From positions 682,001 through 746,000 of the forward strand of contig CAWELC010000005.1 in assembly GCA_963809875.1 (NCBI GenBank): a stretch of DNA of 64,000 nt, written 5' to 3'. The notes beneath the pieces are model-generated. The model saw only the letters and a program-made list of their open reading frames with translations, was not told where the DNA came from and made no database searches. Each line of letters starts with the position of its first letter. Positions within the stretch are counted from its first letter, which is position 1. Position numbers and translations under genes: made by a program. Positions 34,868 to 45,100 of this stretch are shown piece by piece. The stretch is from JAFGAS01 sp963809875. Its GTDB lineage: Bacteria; Desulfobacterota; Zymogenia; Zymogenales; Zymogenaceae.

Positions 34868-35513
34868 TTATCCGCGCTTCTCGAGATACCGTGCGATCAT
34901 CCGGGCAGTCTCCCGAAAGATCCTATCCCGATTAATTGGAACCTCATAGAAGAGGAGGTACTGGATGATCTCGTCGATGGTCTTGTGGACGACAAACTGA
35001 ACGGCGGGCGTATCGGCAACGTCAATCCTATCCCTAAACCGGTCGAAGAAGGCACCCACGACGGCCTCCTCGCCCCGACGCTCCAATTCGGCGTATATCG
35101 ATCCCGCCTGATCGTCCAGGAGAGACATGATGACGCAGTCCAGATGCAGCTTTCGACGCTTGTTGACGATCTCGAAGAATCGCGTGATGACTCCGTAGAT
35201 GAATTCCTCAATATCGGGATCGTCCGGCCAGGTCTCTGTCGATATGGTTGAGGAAAGCGCGCTTCAGCTCAGCAGAATAGAGCGCGAACACCTCGATGAA
35301 TATTCTTTTCTTGTCGGCAAAGTAGGCGTAGACGGTTCCTATGGAAACGCCGGCCGCCGCCGCAATGTCCCTCATCCCGACGGCGTCGTATCCTCGCTCG
35401 GAAAAGAGCTCAAACGCGGCGTTGAGGATCTTCTCTCGCTTCTCCTGTGCCCTCGGCTGAATGGGAGTCCTGGTTGAGGGTTTGACACGTATGGGCAGGT
35501 TGTCTTCATCCAT
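34868..35513 (-). CDS. TetR-family regulator, one apparent frameshift
   Basis: About 214 residues after repair. The N-terminal HTH is classical (KREKILNAAFELFSERGYD then VSIGTVYAYFADKKRIF). The frame breaks near 35230 (RDLAGRSRY then stop); shifting one base restores the ligand/dimer domain (DPDIEEFIYGVITRFFEIV, SLLDDQAG) to the TAA at 34868. Divergent from the alpha/beta hydrolase, with a TTGTCA-17-TATAAT promoter (35585-35590, 35562-35567) and matching palindromes in between, so probably the hydrolase repressor. Shift is likely a sequencing indel. Confidence 0.85.
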
Positions 35514-35561
35514 CCGAATCGATCCTTTCGAAGCTTGTCGACAGTCGCGGAAACAATACTA

Positions 35562-35590
35562 ATTATAAGACAGACATAATGATATGACAA
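35562..35590 (-). promoter_or_regulatory. Promoter of the TetR gene
   Basis: Minus strand TTGTCA (35590-35585), exactly 17-bp spacer, TATAAT (35567-35562), about 50 bases before the TetR start codon. Confidence 0.7.
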
Positions 35591-35598
35591 GAAAAATA

Positions 35599-35611
35599 TG
35601 AACAGAGTTCA
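35599..35611. promoter_or_regulatory. TetR operator candidate 1
   Basis: TGAAC-AGA-GTTCA, a perfect palindrome apart from its 3-base centre, immediately upstream of the TetR -35 box and nine bases before the hydrolase -35. Confidence 0.65.
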
Positions 35612-35619
35612 CTATATGC

Positions 35620-35648
35620 TTGACAGAAAGGCGATCTGGATGTAAAAG
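35620..35648 (+). promoter_or_regulatory. Promoter of the alpha/beta hydrolase gene
   Basis: TTGACA (35620-35625) with 17-bp spacing to TAAAAG (35643-35648), a weak -10 as expected for a regulated gene; flanked on both sides by TGAAC-N3-GTTCA palindromes. Confidence 0.5.
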
Positions 35649-35654
35649 TATATG

Positions 35655-35667
35655 TGAACACTGTTCA
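35655..35667. promoter_or_regulatory. TetR operator candidate 2
   Basis: TGAACA-C-TGTTCA, a perfect 13-bp palindrome with the same TGAAC/GTTCA half-sites as candidate 1, 56 bp away. Placed over the expected transcription start of the hydrolase. Confidence 0.7.
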
Positions 35668-35761
35668 TGTATCTATGGCACGACCTTACTGTTGTCTTGA
35701 GGTATGACAAAATCGGTCCCGAAGAAACGGGCCAAATCCACAAGAAATGGAGGCAACTATT

Positions 35762-36964
35762 ATGCAGTATAAACCTCACGTGGGATACTATCATCTTCAC
35801 GATGAAATCAATATGAACTTCCAGCTCAACCGTCCCCTTGCCTTCGGAGGAGGCAAGATCGATGAGATCAGATCGGCAGCCCATCGAATCGGCGACCTCT
35901 CCGACTGGAAACGGGAATTCCTTTTGCTCGCCCAGACGGCCGAGCAAGACGGGAGAAAGGGCGATGCCGCCGCCTACATACGCCTCGCCGAGTTTTTTAT
36001 GACTGCAGGCGACCCGGATAAGGAACGGGCCTATGACCGATTCATCGGCCTGTTTCACGAATATCATAAAGCCGACTACGACACAGGCTCTATCGTCGAG
36101 GATCGGATCCCGTTTGACGGCGGCTATCTTCCGGTGATGCGACTGCCTGTTATCAACGGAAGGAAGAAGGGAATCCTCGTTGCACACGGGGGATACGACT
36201 CCTTCATCGAAGAGTTATACCCCCTGCTGGACTACTTTCGCAATAGTGGGTTTGAGGTGATCGCTTTTGAAGGGCCGGGTCAAGGCGGATGTCTGAGAAG
36301 ATACGGACTCACCATGACGCCGGAATGGGAAAAACCCGTAGGTGCCGTGCTGGATCACTACGGCCTCTCAAACGTAACGCTCCTGGGCATATCGCTTGGC
36401 GGTTATCTCGCGCCGAGAGCTGCTGCTTTCGACAAGAGGATCAGCGCGGTAATCGCTTACGACGTAATCTTTGATTTCTTCGGGTGTATCGCCGCTGCGC
36501 GGGGGAAATTCTTCGAGACGGTCATCAGGGGACTCGTAACGTCGAAGGTCGCACCCCTCCTCAATGTCATCGTTCGTGCGCGCATGAGGCGGGATCCTTT
36601 TGTCTTTTGGGGCGTCAGCCAGGGAATGCATGTCTTTGGAGTTAAAACGCCCTATCGCTATTTCAGAGAGGCGATGAAATATAACACGCGTGCCATCTCC
36701 CATCTCGTTACCCAGGATTTTCTCCTGATGGCAGGCGCCGAAGATCACTTCGTACCGGTCGAGATGTTCTTCAAACAGGCGCGGGCTCTCACCGGAGTGC
36801 GATCGCTGACCTGCAGGCTATTTACCGAGCAGGAAGGGGCTCAAAATCACTGCCAGGTTGGGAATATCGAGCTGGCGCTTTCGTTCATCGTCTCCTGGAT
36901 GGATGAGCTGAGAAACAGGAAATCGCAGCCGTCGGGCCCGGGTGCCGGCGTCACGCCAAGATAA
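35762..36964 (+). CDS. Alpha/beta hydrolase
   Basis: A 400-residue hydrolase of the larger type with an N-terminal helical domain (residues 1-110) before the catalytic fold, as in dihydropseudooxynicotine hydrolase-like and FrsA-like proteins. Oxyanion-region HGGYDSF, nucleophile Ser in LGISLGGYL (near residue 215), acid Asp in AGAEDHF and His in QNHCQVG. No signal peptide. Start ATG 35762 has GGAGG eight bases upstream; ATG 35747 does not. Under likely TetR control; substrate unknown, perhaps a hydrophobic inducer ester. Confidence 0.88.
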   Translation: MQYKPHVGYYHLHDEINMNFQLNRPLAFGGGKIDEIRSAAHRIGDLSDWKREFLLLAQTAEQDGRKGDAAAYIRLAEFFMTAGDPDKERAYDRFIGLFHEYHKADYDTGSIVEDRIPFDGGYLPVMRLPVINGRKKGILVAHGGYDSFIEELYPLLDYFRNSGFEVIAFEGPGQGGCLRRYGLTMTPEWEKPVGAVLDHYGLSNVTLLGISLGGYLAPRAAAFDKRISAVIAYDVIFDFFGCIAAARGKFFETVIRGLVTSKVAPLLNVIVRARMRRDPFVFWGVSQGMHVFGVKTPYRYFREAMKYNTRAISHLVTQDFLLMAGAEDHFVPVEMFFKQARALTGVRSLTCRLFTEQEGAQNHCQVGNIELALSFIVSWMDELRNRKSQPSGPGAGVTPR

Positions 36965-37353
36965 GCGTTGGAGGCGCGTCCCACGCTGCGGTATGGGCGC
37001 GTTGCCGCCACGGTAAGAAGATTGTATCCGGGACGCTGTCAAGAATGCCCTTGACAGCGTCTCACGTTTGTTGATAAAGGAGTAGTATATGAGGTATTGA
37101 ACTCCGATTGAGGACGGCAACATATATGGAACGGAACGGCTGAATATCGTGCCGAAGACGTTTACATGTCCGACGGTCGGAACGAGCCGATGGACCAATC
37201 CCGTCCTTACCCGAGACACCGATAGAGCGCGGTCGGTTTCGACACAGCGATCCACTATCGATCCTTACGGGCTGGTCTATAATCGCCCGGCCGAGTGTCA
37301 CTACGGCCGGGCGGATTCCTTTCGACTATTTTGCTTTCTGCGGGAGGCATACC
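36965..37353. other. Intergenic, 389 bp, with a perfect hairpin
   Basis: Between the hydrolase and the PLP decarboxylase. Contains the 12-bp hairpin at 37032-37061; within it and downstream TTGACA (37051-37056) and GATAAA (37073-37078) could be a promoter. No gene is supported. Confidence 0.4.
37032..37061. terminator. Perfect 12-bp hairpin downstream of the hydrolase
   Basis: GACGCTGTCAAG (37032-37043) and CTTGACAGCGTC (37050-37061) are exact inverted copies with a 6-base loop. No T-tract follows; it could terminate with factor help or serve as a regulator site overlapping a -35 box. Confidence 0.5.
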
Positions 37354-38779
37354 ATGGTCCGGGAAAAATCGCATCTTTTGCTCACACCGGAGGAGATGAG
37401 GAGCCTCGGTTACCGGACGGTCGATGCCATTGTCGACCACCTGGCAGGCCTGAGGCAAAAGCCCGTTTCGGGAGGAGCGACGAGGGCCGAGCTCGATCGG
37501 GTCTTCAGGGAGCCGCTCCCGGAGGCGGGCATCGATCCGCAAGAGGTCCTGAGGTTCGTTGAAGAGCGGGTACTTACCGGAATCATGCATCTGGACCACC
37601 CGCGTTTTTTTGCCTTCGTCCCCGGTCCCGGCGGTTTCGTCGGGGCGATGGCCGACGCACTGGCTTCCGGATTCAACGTCTTTTCCAGCACCTGGCTGGA
37701 GGGCCCGGCGGCGGCCGAGATCGAGCTCGTGACAATCGACTGGCTCCGGGCAATCTACGGTATGCCGGAGGGGGCCAAAGGGCTTTTCGTCAGCGGCGGA
37801 TCGGCGGCTAACCTGACGGCACTGACGGTCTCACGCCACATAATCCTCGGCGACGATTTCGGCGACGGGGTTGTCTATTTCTCGGACCAGACTCATTCGT
37901 CGGTGGTGCGGGCGCTGCGCGTCCTGGGATTTGCCCCTGGCCAGATCAGGATAGTCCATACCGACGGGCGCTTCCGGATCGATCCCGGGAGCCTCGCTGC
38001 CGAGATCGCGCGTGACCGGGAAAACGGGAAGCGGCCGTTCTGCGTGGTAGCCAATGCCGGGACCACCAATACGGGCGCGGTGGACCCCATAAGGGAACTA
38101 TCGGCAATTACGAGAGACGAGGGGATGTGGCTTCACGTTGACGGGGCCTATGGGGCGGCGGCGATACTCTCCGAGACGGGGAAAGGAACTGCTGGAAGGG
38201 CTATCGGCCTGCGATTCGCTCGCCGTCGATCCCCATAAGTGGCTCTTCTGCCCGTTTGAGATCGGGTGCGTTCTCGTGCGGGACGGGCGTCTCCTCAAGG
38301 ACACGTTCCACATCATGCCGGAGTACCTCAAGGATACCGAACGGGTAGAGGAGGCATTCAACTTTTGCGACTACGGCATCCAGCTGACCCGGGGATTTCG
38401 TGCCCTGAAATTATGGATGACGCTCAAGACGTTCGGGCTCAAAGCGGTCAGGGAGGCGGTCTCGGCGGGCATAGAAAACGCCCGGATCGCCGAGCGGATC
38501 ATAACCGAGTCGTCCAACTGGGAGGTGGTGACGCCCGCTCAGTTGGGCATTGTCACCTTTAAGACCACAATAAAAGGCCGTACGCCCGCCGAGATCGACG
38601 AGCTGCACAGATCCATCGTCCAGAGGCTGATCGATGACGGCTTTGCTTTTCTCAGCTCAACGGTGCTGTCGGGCAGGACGGTGCTTCGGATGTGCACGAT
38701 AAACCCGAACACAACGAGCCAGGATATCAGCCGAACGATCGATCACCTTGACGGCATTCTCGGGGAGCTATCGGAATAA
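37354..38779 (+). CDS. PLP-dependent amino-acid decarboxylase (group II), one apparent frameshift
   Basis: About 475 residues after repair, resembling aromatic-L-amino-acid/tyrosine decarboxylases. N-terminal LGYRTVDAIVDHL, HPRFFAFVPGPG, FVSGGSAANLTAL, and LHVDGAYGAAA (PLP-ring Asp) are in the first frame; the Schiff-base Lys in SLAVDPHKWLF and the C-terminal domain are in the next. The switch is explained by one extra G in the GGGG at 38178-38181. RBS GGGAGG precedes the ATG. A decarboxylase would yield an amine such as tyramine or phenethylamine; specificity not readable. Confidence 0.87.
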
Positions 38780-38840
38780 ACGGGCGGGCTTGATAGGGGT
38801 AAAGACGTTGGAAAGGGCGGACCGAAAATAGGGTGATAGT

Positions 38841-38873
38841 GGGGGCGCCCCGTAAGGGCGCCCCCGTTTTTTA
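38841..38873 (+). terminator. Rho-independent terminator of the decarboxylase gene
   Basis: GGGGGCGCCC and GGGCGCCCCC form a 10-bp stem with loop CGTAA, followed by G and six T residues on the plus strand. Confidence 0.9.
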
Positions 38874-40028
38874 TTATTGACCCGTCTTTTCGACCGCCAG
38901 CGCTTCGAGCTTCTTGAGGTCGACCTTGGCCATCATGATGTCTGATTTCGAGAGCATGCCGATGATCCAGGGGAAATCGTGCTTGATGCTGCTGGTGTAG
39001 TACGATACGTAGGCGTCGTCTCCGCGAATCACGACGCCGGGGTAGGACGTATCGCCGTCGCTCGGGAGGTCGGAGAGCCACACAAGCCGGTCTTCCTCGA
39101 CGAGGAAGAGGGAGGTCCGTTTCTTAGAAAGGATGCTCCCGGTCTCGAAGAGGAACGGCTTCTTGCCGGGCTGGTAACGTCCGACCGCGTAGACGCGGCC
39201 GTTGTAGGAGAAGAGGTAGGGGCCGTCCAGCCGAGTGACGGTGCTGTGGCTTTCGGTCCACTTCGTGTACGGGGGAGACGCGACGGCGATGAGGGTGTTG
39301 CCCCGATTATCCCCAAAATAGTAACCCGCGACCTCGAGCCGTGCCGTAGCCAGGAGTCTGCCGTCAGGGAGGAACTCGATATCGGTCTCGTCGTTGAAGT
39401 CGCCGTCATGGATGTCGGAGACCTTCTTCCAGTTGAAGCCGTCTGCTGACTTCAGCAGAATCGATTTGCCGTGTTCGTGCCAGTAAGCCGCCACGTACCA
39501 CGTCTTACCTCCGTCGGGTGACTTTGGCCGCCAGAAGAGCCAACCATCCTGATTGACGCTCACCATCGGCCCCCAGGTAATTCCGTCGGCGCTCGATGTT
39601 ACGAGGGTGAAATAGGGCTCGGCCTCGGGGAAATTCTTGTTCTTCAATGAATAGATGAAGAGCTTCCCGCCGATCACCGCAAATTTTGGGTCGCGAATAT
39701 CCTCTCCCGGGTTCTGGAACTCGGTGACCTTCTCCCATGTCCGGGCGTCAGGAGATTTCCAGAGGATAAGCCGTGTCTTTACAGAGCCGAAATGCCACGG
39801 CGCCGATGCATGGATGAGCCAAAAGGAATCTTTCCAGTAGATCATATCGGTATTGGAGTTGTGCTTGCCGTCGGCCACGGCGGGCCACGTCTCGGGATTC
39901 AGTTCCTTAGATACGTCGGACTTGTTTGGCCTGAGATAGAAGATGAGAAGGATAAGGCCAACGGCCAGTATTACCGTCAAGATTGCCAAACCCAGCCATT
40001 TTAATGCTTTACCGATAAACCGTCCCAT
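38874..40028 (-). CDS. Membrane-anchored sialidase-like beta-propeller (tandem copy 2)
   Basis: A 384-residue protein: N-terminal transmembrane anchor (residues 10-32) then a beta-propeller of the sialidase/GH43-like type, with repeated W-x-S/A-x-D-G-x-T-W blade elements (SPDARTWEKV, SADGITWGPM, SPDGGKTWYVAAYW, SADGFNWKKV). It is the same length as, and closely related to, the gene just upstream. Catalytic residues cannot be assigned. GGAGGAG lies five bases before ATG 40028. Likely periplasmic or surface carbohydrate-related function. Confidence 0.82.
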   Translation of the reverse strand: MGRFIGKALKWLGLAILTVILAVGLILLIFYLRPNKSDVSKELNPETWPAVADGKHNSNTDMIYWKDSFWLIHASAPWHFGSVKTRLILWKSPDARTWEKVTEFQNPGEDIRDPKFAVIGGKLFIYSLKNKNFPEAEPYFTLVTSSADGITWGPMVSVNQDGWLFWRPKSPDGGKTWYVAAYWHEHGKSILLKSADGFNWKKVSDIHDGDFNDETDIEFLPDGRLLATARLEVAGYYFGDNRGNTLIAVASPPYTKWTESHSTVTRLDGPYLFSYNGRVYAVGRYQPGKKPFLFETGSILSKKRTSLFLVEEDRLVWLSDLPSDGDTSYPGVVIRGDDAYVSYYTSSIKHDFPWIIGMLSKSDIMMAKVDLKKLEALAVEKTGQ

Positions 40029-40114
40029 GAAGTCTCCTCCATACTTAGATGATGCAAAGGCGACTCTTCCCTGCGAGGGGAGAGGTTACGAGCTGAGTCA
40101 GTTCAAGGTCGCAT

Positions 40115-41269
40115 CTATTGCGCGATGCGCTCCATCGCCAGCGCCTCGAGCTTCTTGAGGTCCACCTTGGCCATCATGATGTCGGATTTAGAGAGCATGC
40201 CGATGATCCAGGGGAAATCGCGCTTGATGCTGCTGGTGTAGTACGATACGTAGGCGTCGTCTCCTCTGACGACCACCCCGGCATAGGACGTATCGCCGTC
40301 GCTCGGGAGGTCGGAGAGCCACACAAGCCGGTCTTCCTCGACGAGGAAGAGGGAGGTGCGCTTCCTGGCCAGGATGCTCCCCGTCTCGAAGAGGAACGGC
40401 TTCTTGCCGGGCTGGTAACGTCCCACCGCGTAAACGCGGCCGTTATAGGAGAAGAGGGCGGGGCCGTCGAGTCGCGTTACGGTGCTGTGTTGGTAGCTCC
40501 AGGTCATGAAGGGAGGCTCGGCCGTCGCAATCAGCGTGTTACCGCGGTTGTCGCCGAAGTAGTAGCCCGAAACCTCCAGACGCGCCGTCGCGAGCATCCT
40601 TCCGCCAGGGAGGAACATGATGGCGGTTTCATCGTTTACGTCCCCGGAGTAGATGATAGAGTTGACCTCCCAGTTAAGCCCATCTTCGGACCTAAGGAGC
40701 GCTGACTTGCCGTGTTCGTGCCAGTAAGCGGGTACGTACCAGGTCTTGCCGCCGTCGTCCGATTCGGGCCGCCAAAAGAGCCAGCCTTCCGGTTTCATGT
40801 CCACAAACGAGGTCCACGTCTTGCCGTCCTCGCTCGCCGCGGCCACCGTCAGATAAGGCTCCGCTTCAAAGGCGGTGTTCTTGAGGGCGTAGAGAATAAG
40901 GCGATCTCCAATAACGGCAAGTTTGGGATCACGGATATCCTCGCCCGGGCTCTGGAACTCGGCGACCTTCTCCCATGTCCGGGCGTCCGCCGACTTCCAG
41001 AGGATGAGCCGGGTCGTTTCCGAGGCGAAATGCCACGGGGCCGAGGCGTGGATAAGCCAGAAGGCGTCCCTGAAAAAGACGAGATCGGTGTTGGAGTTGT
41101 GCCTGCCGTCGGAAACGGCGGGCCACACTTCGACGCCGAGTCCATCGGCAACCGTCGAATGATTCGGCCTGACGAACGAGATGCCGATGAAGAGAATAAT
41201 GAGGAGGATAAGGAGTCCGACCGCGACCAGAACAGTCTTCAAGATGCCTCGTAGTATGCTTTTCGGCAT
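40115..41269 (-). CDS. Membrane-anchored sialidase-like beta-propeller (tandem copy 1)
   Basis: A 384-residue paralogue of the following gene. The architecture is identical: transmembrane anchor (residues 8-32), then propeller blades (SADARTWEKV, SEDGKTWTSF, SDDGGKTWYVPAYW, SEDGLNWEVN). The first 60 residues diverge clearly from copy 2, while the last 130 are almost identical even at DNA level, so the copies exchange sequence or duplicated recently with selection on the N-terminus. Same operon, 86 bp apart. Confidence 0.82.
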   Translation of the reverse strand: MPKSILRGILKTVLVAVGLLILLIILFIGISFVRPNHSTVADGLGVEVWPAVSDGRHNSNTDLVFFRDAFWLIHASAPWHFASETTRLILWKSADARTWEKVAEFQSPGEDIRDPKLAVIGDRLILYALKNTAFEAEPYLTVAAASEDGKTWTSFVDMKPEGWLFWRPESDDGGKTWYVPAYWHEHGKSALLRSEDGLNWEVNSIIYSGDVNDETAIMFLPGGRMLATARLEVSGYYFGDNRGNTLIATAEPPFMTWSYQHSTVTRLDGPALFSYNGRVYAVGRYQPGKKPFLFETGSILARKRTSLFLVEEDRLVWLSDLPSDGDTSYAGVVVRGDDAYVSYYTSSIKRDFPWIIGMLSKSDIMMAKVDLKKLEALAMERIAQ

Positions 41270-42135
41270 GGTTTTCTATGCCTCCGCCAGTGGAAATTTT
41301 TCACATACTATCACGGGGCGGGGGCGGAGGCAATACCCTTTTGGAGAAGTGTCCCGGAAAGGGAGGAAGAAGGAGCGTCAGCCACAGCTGGTGATTTTAG
41401 GAATCAGGGGATACGCGCGAGCTGCCTCGGATTCGGCGTCGGCGTTTCCGGACAACGATTCTTAATCAGAACAGTATTGGGGCGCCACGCTTCCTCCCTC
41501 GCAGCCTGAACGCGGCTATCGCCGCACGCTGCCTCCGAGTACCTTCCGGAATATGGAGGGCCCGCCGGGGACTAACCCCGCGATCCTTGCCCTATCTGCG
41601 ACTGCCCGACAAGGCCCCTAAATACTCTGCAACGATGTAGTAAAATTTCAACATGCACATTGCATCACGACAACAGGCATCGCATAGCGGTGCGGAGAGT
41701 TCCCATTTATTGATATAATATGCCAGCATAAGCGGTTGATATCATGTAATATATACTACTCCAAGCTCATCGATCAGCGGATGTGAATAATCGCGATAAT
41801 CCCGCCTGCTCGACCCGTGCGTATAGTGCGCCCGCGAAATAGGGGCGAATCACGGTTGATCCGGACAAAATGTAACCGGCCGGAATTATTAGAGTTTTCT
41901 AACCGTTACGGAAACGTGCGCAATGGCACGCATATTGCTATAAAAAGTGTACGAAATATTGTCACTCAGGACAAACTGGAGACGGTAATAAAAGGACCTG
42001 TATCTCAACAGAATCGTCCCTAAACGACAACGTCTCTGCTCCATTACCCCGGGTTGATCCCATGATGTATGAAACCACCGCGACTCAGAAGCGGGTTGCA
42101 ACTAAATAGTCAGACATGCCTATGAGGTGTACATT
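41270..42135. other. Long intergenic region, 866 bp
   Basis: The longest gene-free stretch. It holds the sigma-54 promoter at 41924-41939 and about 650 bp upstream of it, the room an enhancer-binding activator would need. The block 41490-41640 is GC-rich and partly self-complementary but matches no RNA family I know; 41640-41780 is AT-rich. Open frames such as 41817-42023 have no RBS. Confidence 0.5.
41924..41939 (+). promoter_or_regulatory. Sigma-54 (-24/-12) promoter of the inverse autotransporter
   Basis: TGGCACGCATATTGCT matches the consensus TGGCACG-N4-TTGCW with GG and GC at the correct spacing. Transcription would start near 41951, giving a leader of about 185 bases before ATG 42136. 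Confidence 0.75.
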
Positions 42136-45100
42136 ATGAAAAAGAAGCATTTGCTGTACGTTTTTGCGATCGTCGGCGTTCTCCTTTCCCTGACGATGGG
42201 ATCGGGGAGGCTCGCGGCCGCGCCGGAGGCGGCGCCGGGGTCGGCGCCGCAGGTAGGACCGGCGGCCGAAGATACCAAGCTACCGATCTATGCGCGGCCG
42301 TCTGTCAGGTTCGGCACAGACGATCGAACGCTCTATATCATGGACATCCTGATTCCGCTCTACCAGGGTCAGAAGAATGTCCTCTTCTTCAACCCGAGGT
42401 TTACCGCCCAGGACATTGACGGGTGGGAGACAAACCTCGGCCTCGGATATCGCCATCTCTTCCTGAATGACCGACTTATACTCGGCGCCAACGTCTTCTA
42501 CGACACCCGCGAGACTTCCTGGGCCACCTACCACGACCAGATCGGGATGGGCCTTGAGGCGATGGGAGAGATACCTATCGGCTCTCTCGATCTCGGCCTG
42601 ACGGGGAGGTTCAACTACTACATCCCCCTCACAGACCCCATCACGACAAATCGGTCTATCGGCGGCGGCACCGGTTCGGGATTCATCTTCCGGGAGGGAG
42701 GGATCTATTCTGTCGGAAGCGGGCTTTCGGTATGGAGTGTCGAGGAGGCGCTTGAGGGATTTGATGCGGAGGCGGGATTCCGGGTCCCCTATCTTTCGAA
42801 CTACGTGGAGACCTGGGTCTACGGGGGAGGATACCACTACAGCGGCAGGTTCGTTAAAGACATCGACGGGTTATTCGGCGCGCCTGGAGGTGATCCCCAC
42901 CGATTTCCTGAGGTTCAACTACGAATATCGTGAAGACCGCACGAACAAAGGGGAGCACTACGGCGAAGTGACCGTCGAGATCCCCTTTTCGATCGACAAT
43001 CTTATTGCCGGCAAGAACCCGCTGGAGGGCTTCGGCGCTCGGTTCGGTGGATCGCGCAGCATGCATGATCGGCTCGTGGAGCCGGTCAGGCGCAATGTTG
43101 ATGTCGTCGTCAAGGGAGAGACCGGCGGCGGGCCGGTCGACGAGCTGGTAATGCCGGTGGTCTTTGTAAGCGATACGGCGTCCCCCGGCAGCGGGGACGG
43201 CACTTTTGAGACACCCCTACGCCTCCATCGACGAGGCGATGGGAAACTCCCGGCTTATCAGTGGGAGCGCCCACACGATCCACGTGATGGATCACGGGGG
43301 AGCCGGCGCCTACGCGGGGGAGGGAGCGTGACCCTGTCCGATCTCTTCATCTGGGGTTCCGGCTTCGCGTATCCCTCCTATAGTCCCATCAGCAACTTCC
43401 TCTACGGGATGCCGTATATCGACAGCACCCTTTCCCTGTCGGGCAGCAATATCTCCGTCAGGGGGCTCGGTTTTGACGTGGACGGGGCCGCGATCGACGT
43501 GCTCGGCGGCGAAAACATCTTCCTGGGCGACAACGACTTCGGGCCCTCGTCCATCGGCGTGAGGCTTGGCGGCGGTTCGACGACTACGATCGCTTCGACC
43601 AATAGTTTCGGCTCGGGGGGCTCCCGGATGGTCGGTACGGGGATCCTCGTTGACGGCGGTATGGGGAGCATCGGGCCGAATAACTTTTATGTCACCGGTA
43701 CCGGGATAGAGTTCCGATCCGGCTCGGGCCTTTCCGTCCTGGGCTCCACCTTTGACCTGGGCGGCCCCGGCGACACCGGCATCGTGGCCTCCGGCGGGAC
43801 CGGTGGGTCGTTCGGCGGCAATACCTTCACCGGGACGGGCACGGGGATAACCTTTACGGCAGGCTCCGGGACGACGGTATCCGGCAACGTCTTTGGCAGC
43901 GAGCTGGCCCGCCTGGTCGGGACCGGCATCAACATCGTCGCCGGGACCGACACCGCCCACGACGCGATCGACGGCAACGATCTCTACGTCGACGGGATAG
44001 GTGTCCTCATTGCAGGGGACGAATCGGACCTGGCCATAACCAACAATACGATAGATACCAACTACTACGGTGTCTACGGGAACGCGCCGGACAACCTCGG
44101 CGCGCCGGGAACCCCTCTTACGGTAACGGGTAACAGGATCACCGTGGACGGCACCGGAGGGGCGAGGGACGTCGCCGGTATCTACCTCCGATCGGGCGGT
44201 AACATCGACGCGACGATTACGGGCAACGACATGACCGGCGGGGTCAAGGGAGACCTGGCTGCCTCCGGCGTTGACCTGGAGGCGGCGGGAGATATTAACG
44301 GATCGGTCACCGACAATGACCTCTCGGGGGGTGTTATCGGCACGGAGACGTCCTCCGGGATCGTCCTGTCTTCCACTAATGGCGCTATCGGCACGGAAGC
44401 GGACCCGGTGGAAGTACAGGGAAACGAGCTCTTTGTGGCGGCGACCGGCGCCGGCTCCGACGCCTATGGTATCCTGCTCTCGGGGACGACGGGTGTCTTT
44501 GCCGATGTCACGGGTAACGATCTTTCCGCGGGGATCATCGGAAGTCGGGATGCCCACGGCATCTCCCTAAGAACGACAAAAGGTGATATAGGCTCGGCGT
44601 CGGCTCCCGTCTCGATTACGGGAAATACGATCTCGGCTATAGGGGGCGGTATAGCCGACGGCATTTCGCTTGATGCACGGGACGCGGATCTCACCGGAAA
44701 TAACATCTTCGCGTCGATCATCGGTAATAACCTTTCCGCCGGGATCGTGGGTAACCTGAGGGCCTTCGGCGTATATATGAGGGCCGATACGGGGACGATC
44801 GACGCCACGGTAACCGACAACAACCTCGTTGTCGAATCCACCGGCCCCAACTCCGACGCGGCCGGTATCTTTGCCCTCGGGGACGTCGTGAGCGGCACGT
44901 ACAGTGTCGGGACGGGGAGCATCGCCGTGACCGCGCCGAGGAACGCCTACGGGATCATCGACGCCGAGATCGTGGACGATCTGGCCGAGCTCAATACCCT
45001 GATTACCTCCGATACGAGCGGCTGGACCTATATCAGGAACGGGACGTACAGCGGGACGATCAACGCCGTCAACCGCGGCCTCACGCTGTGGGGCGAGGGG

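Noticed and set aside
41817..42023. 68-codon gene just upstream of the adhesin
   Set aside because: It spans the sigma-54 promoter, lacks an RBS and has no recognisable features.
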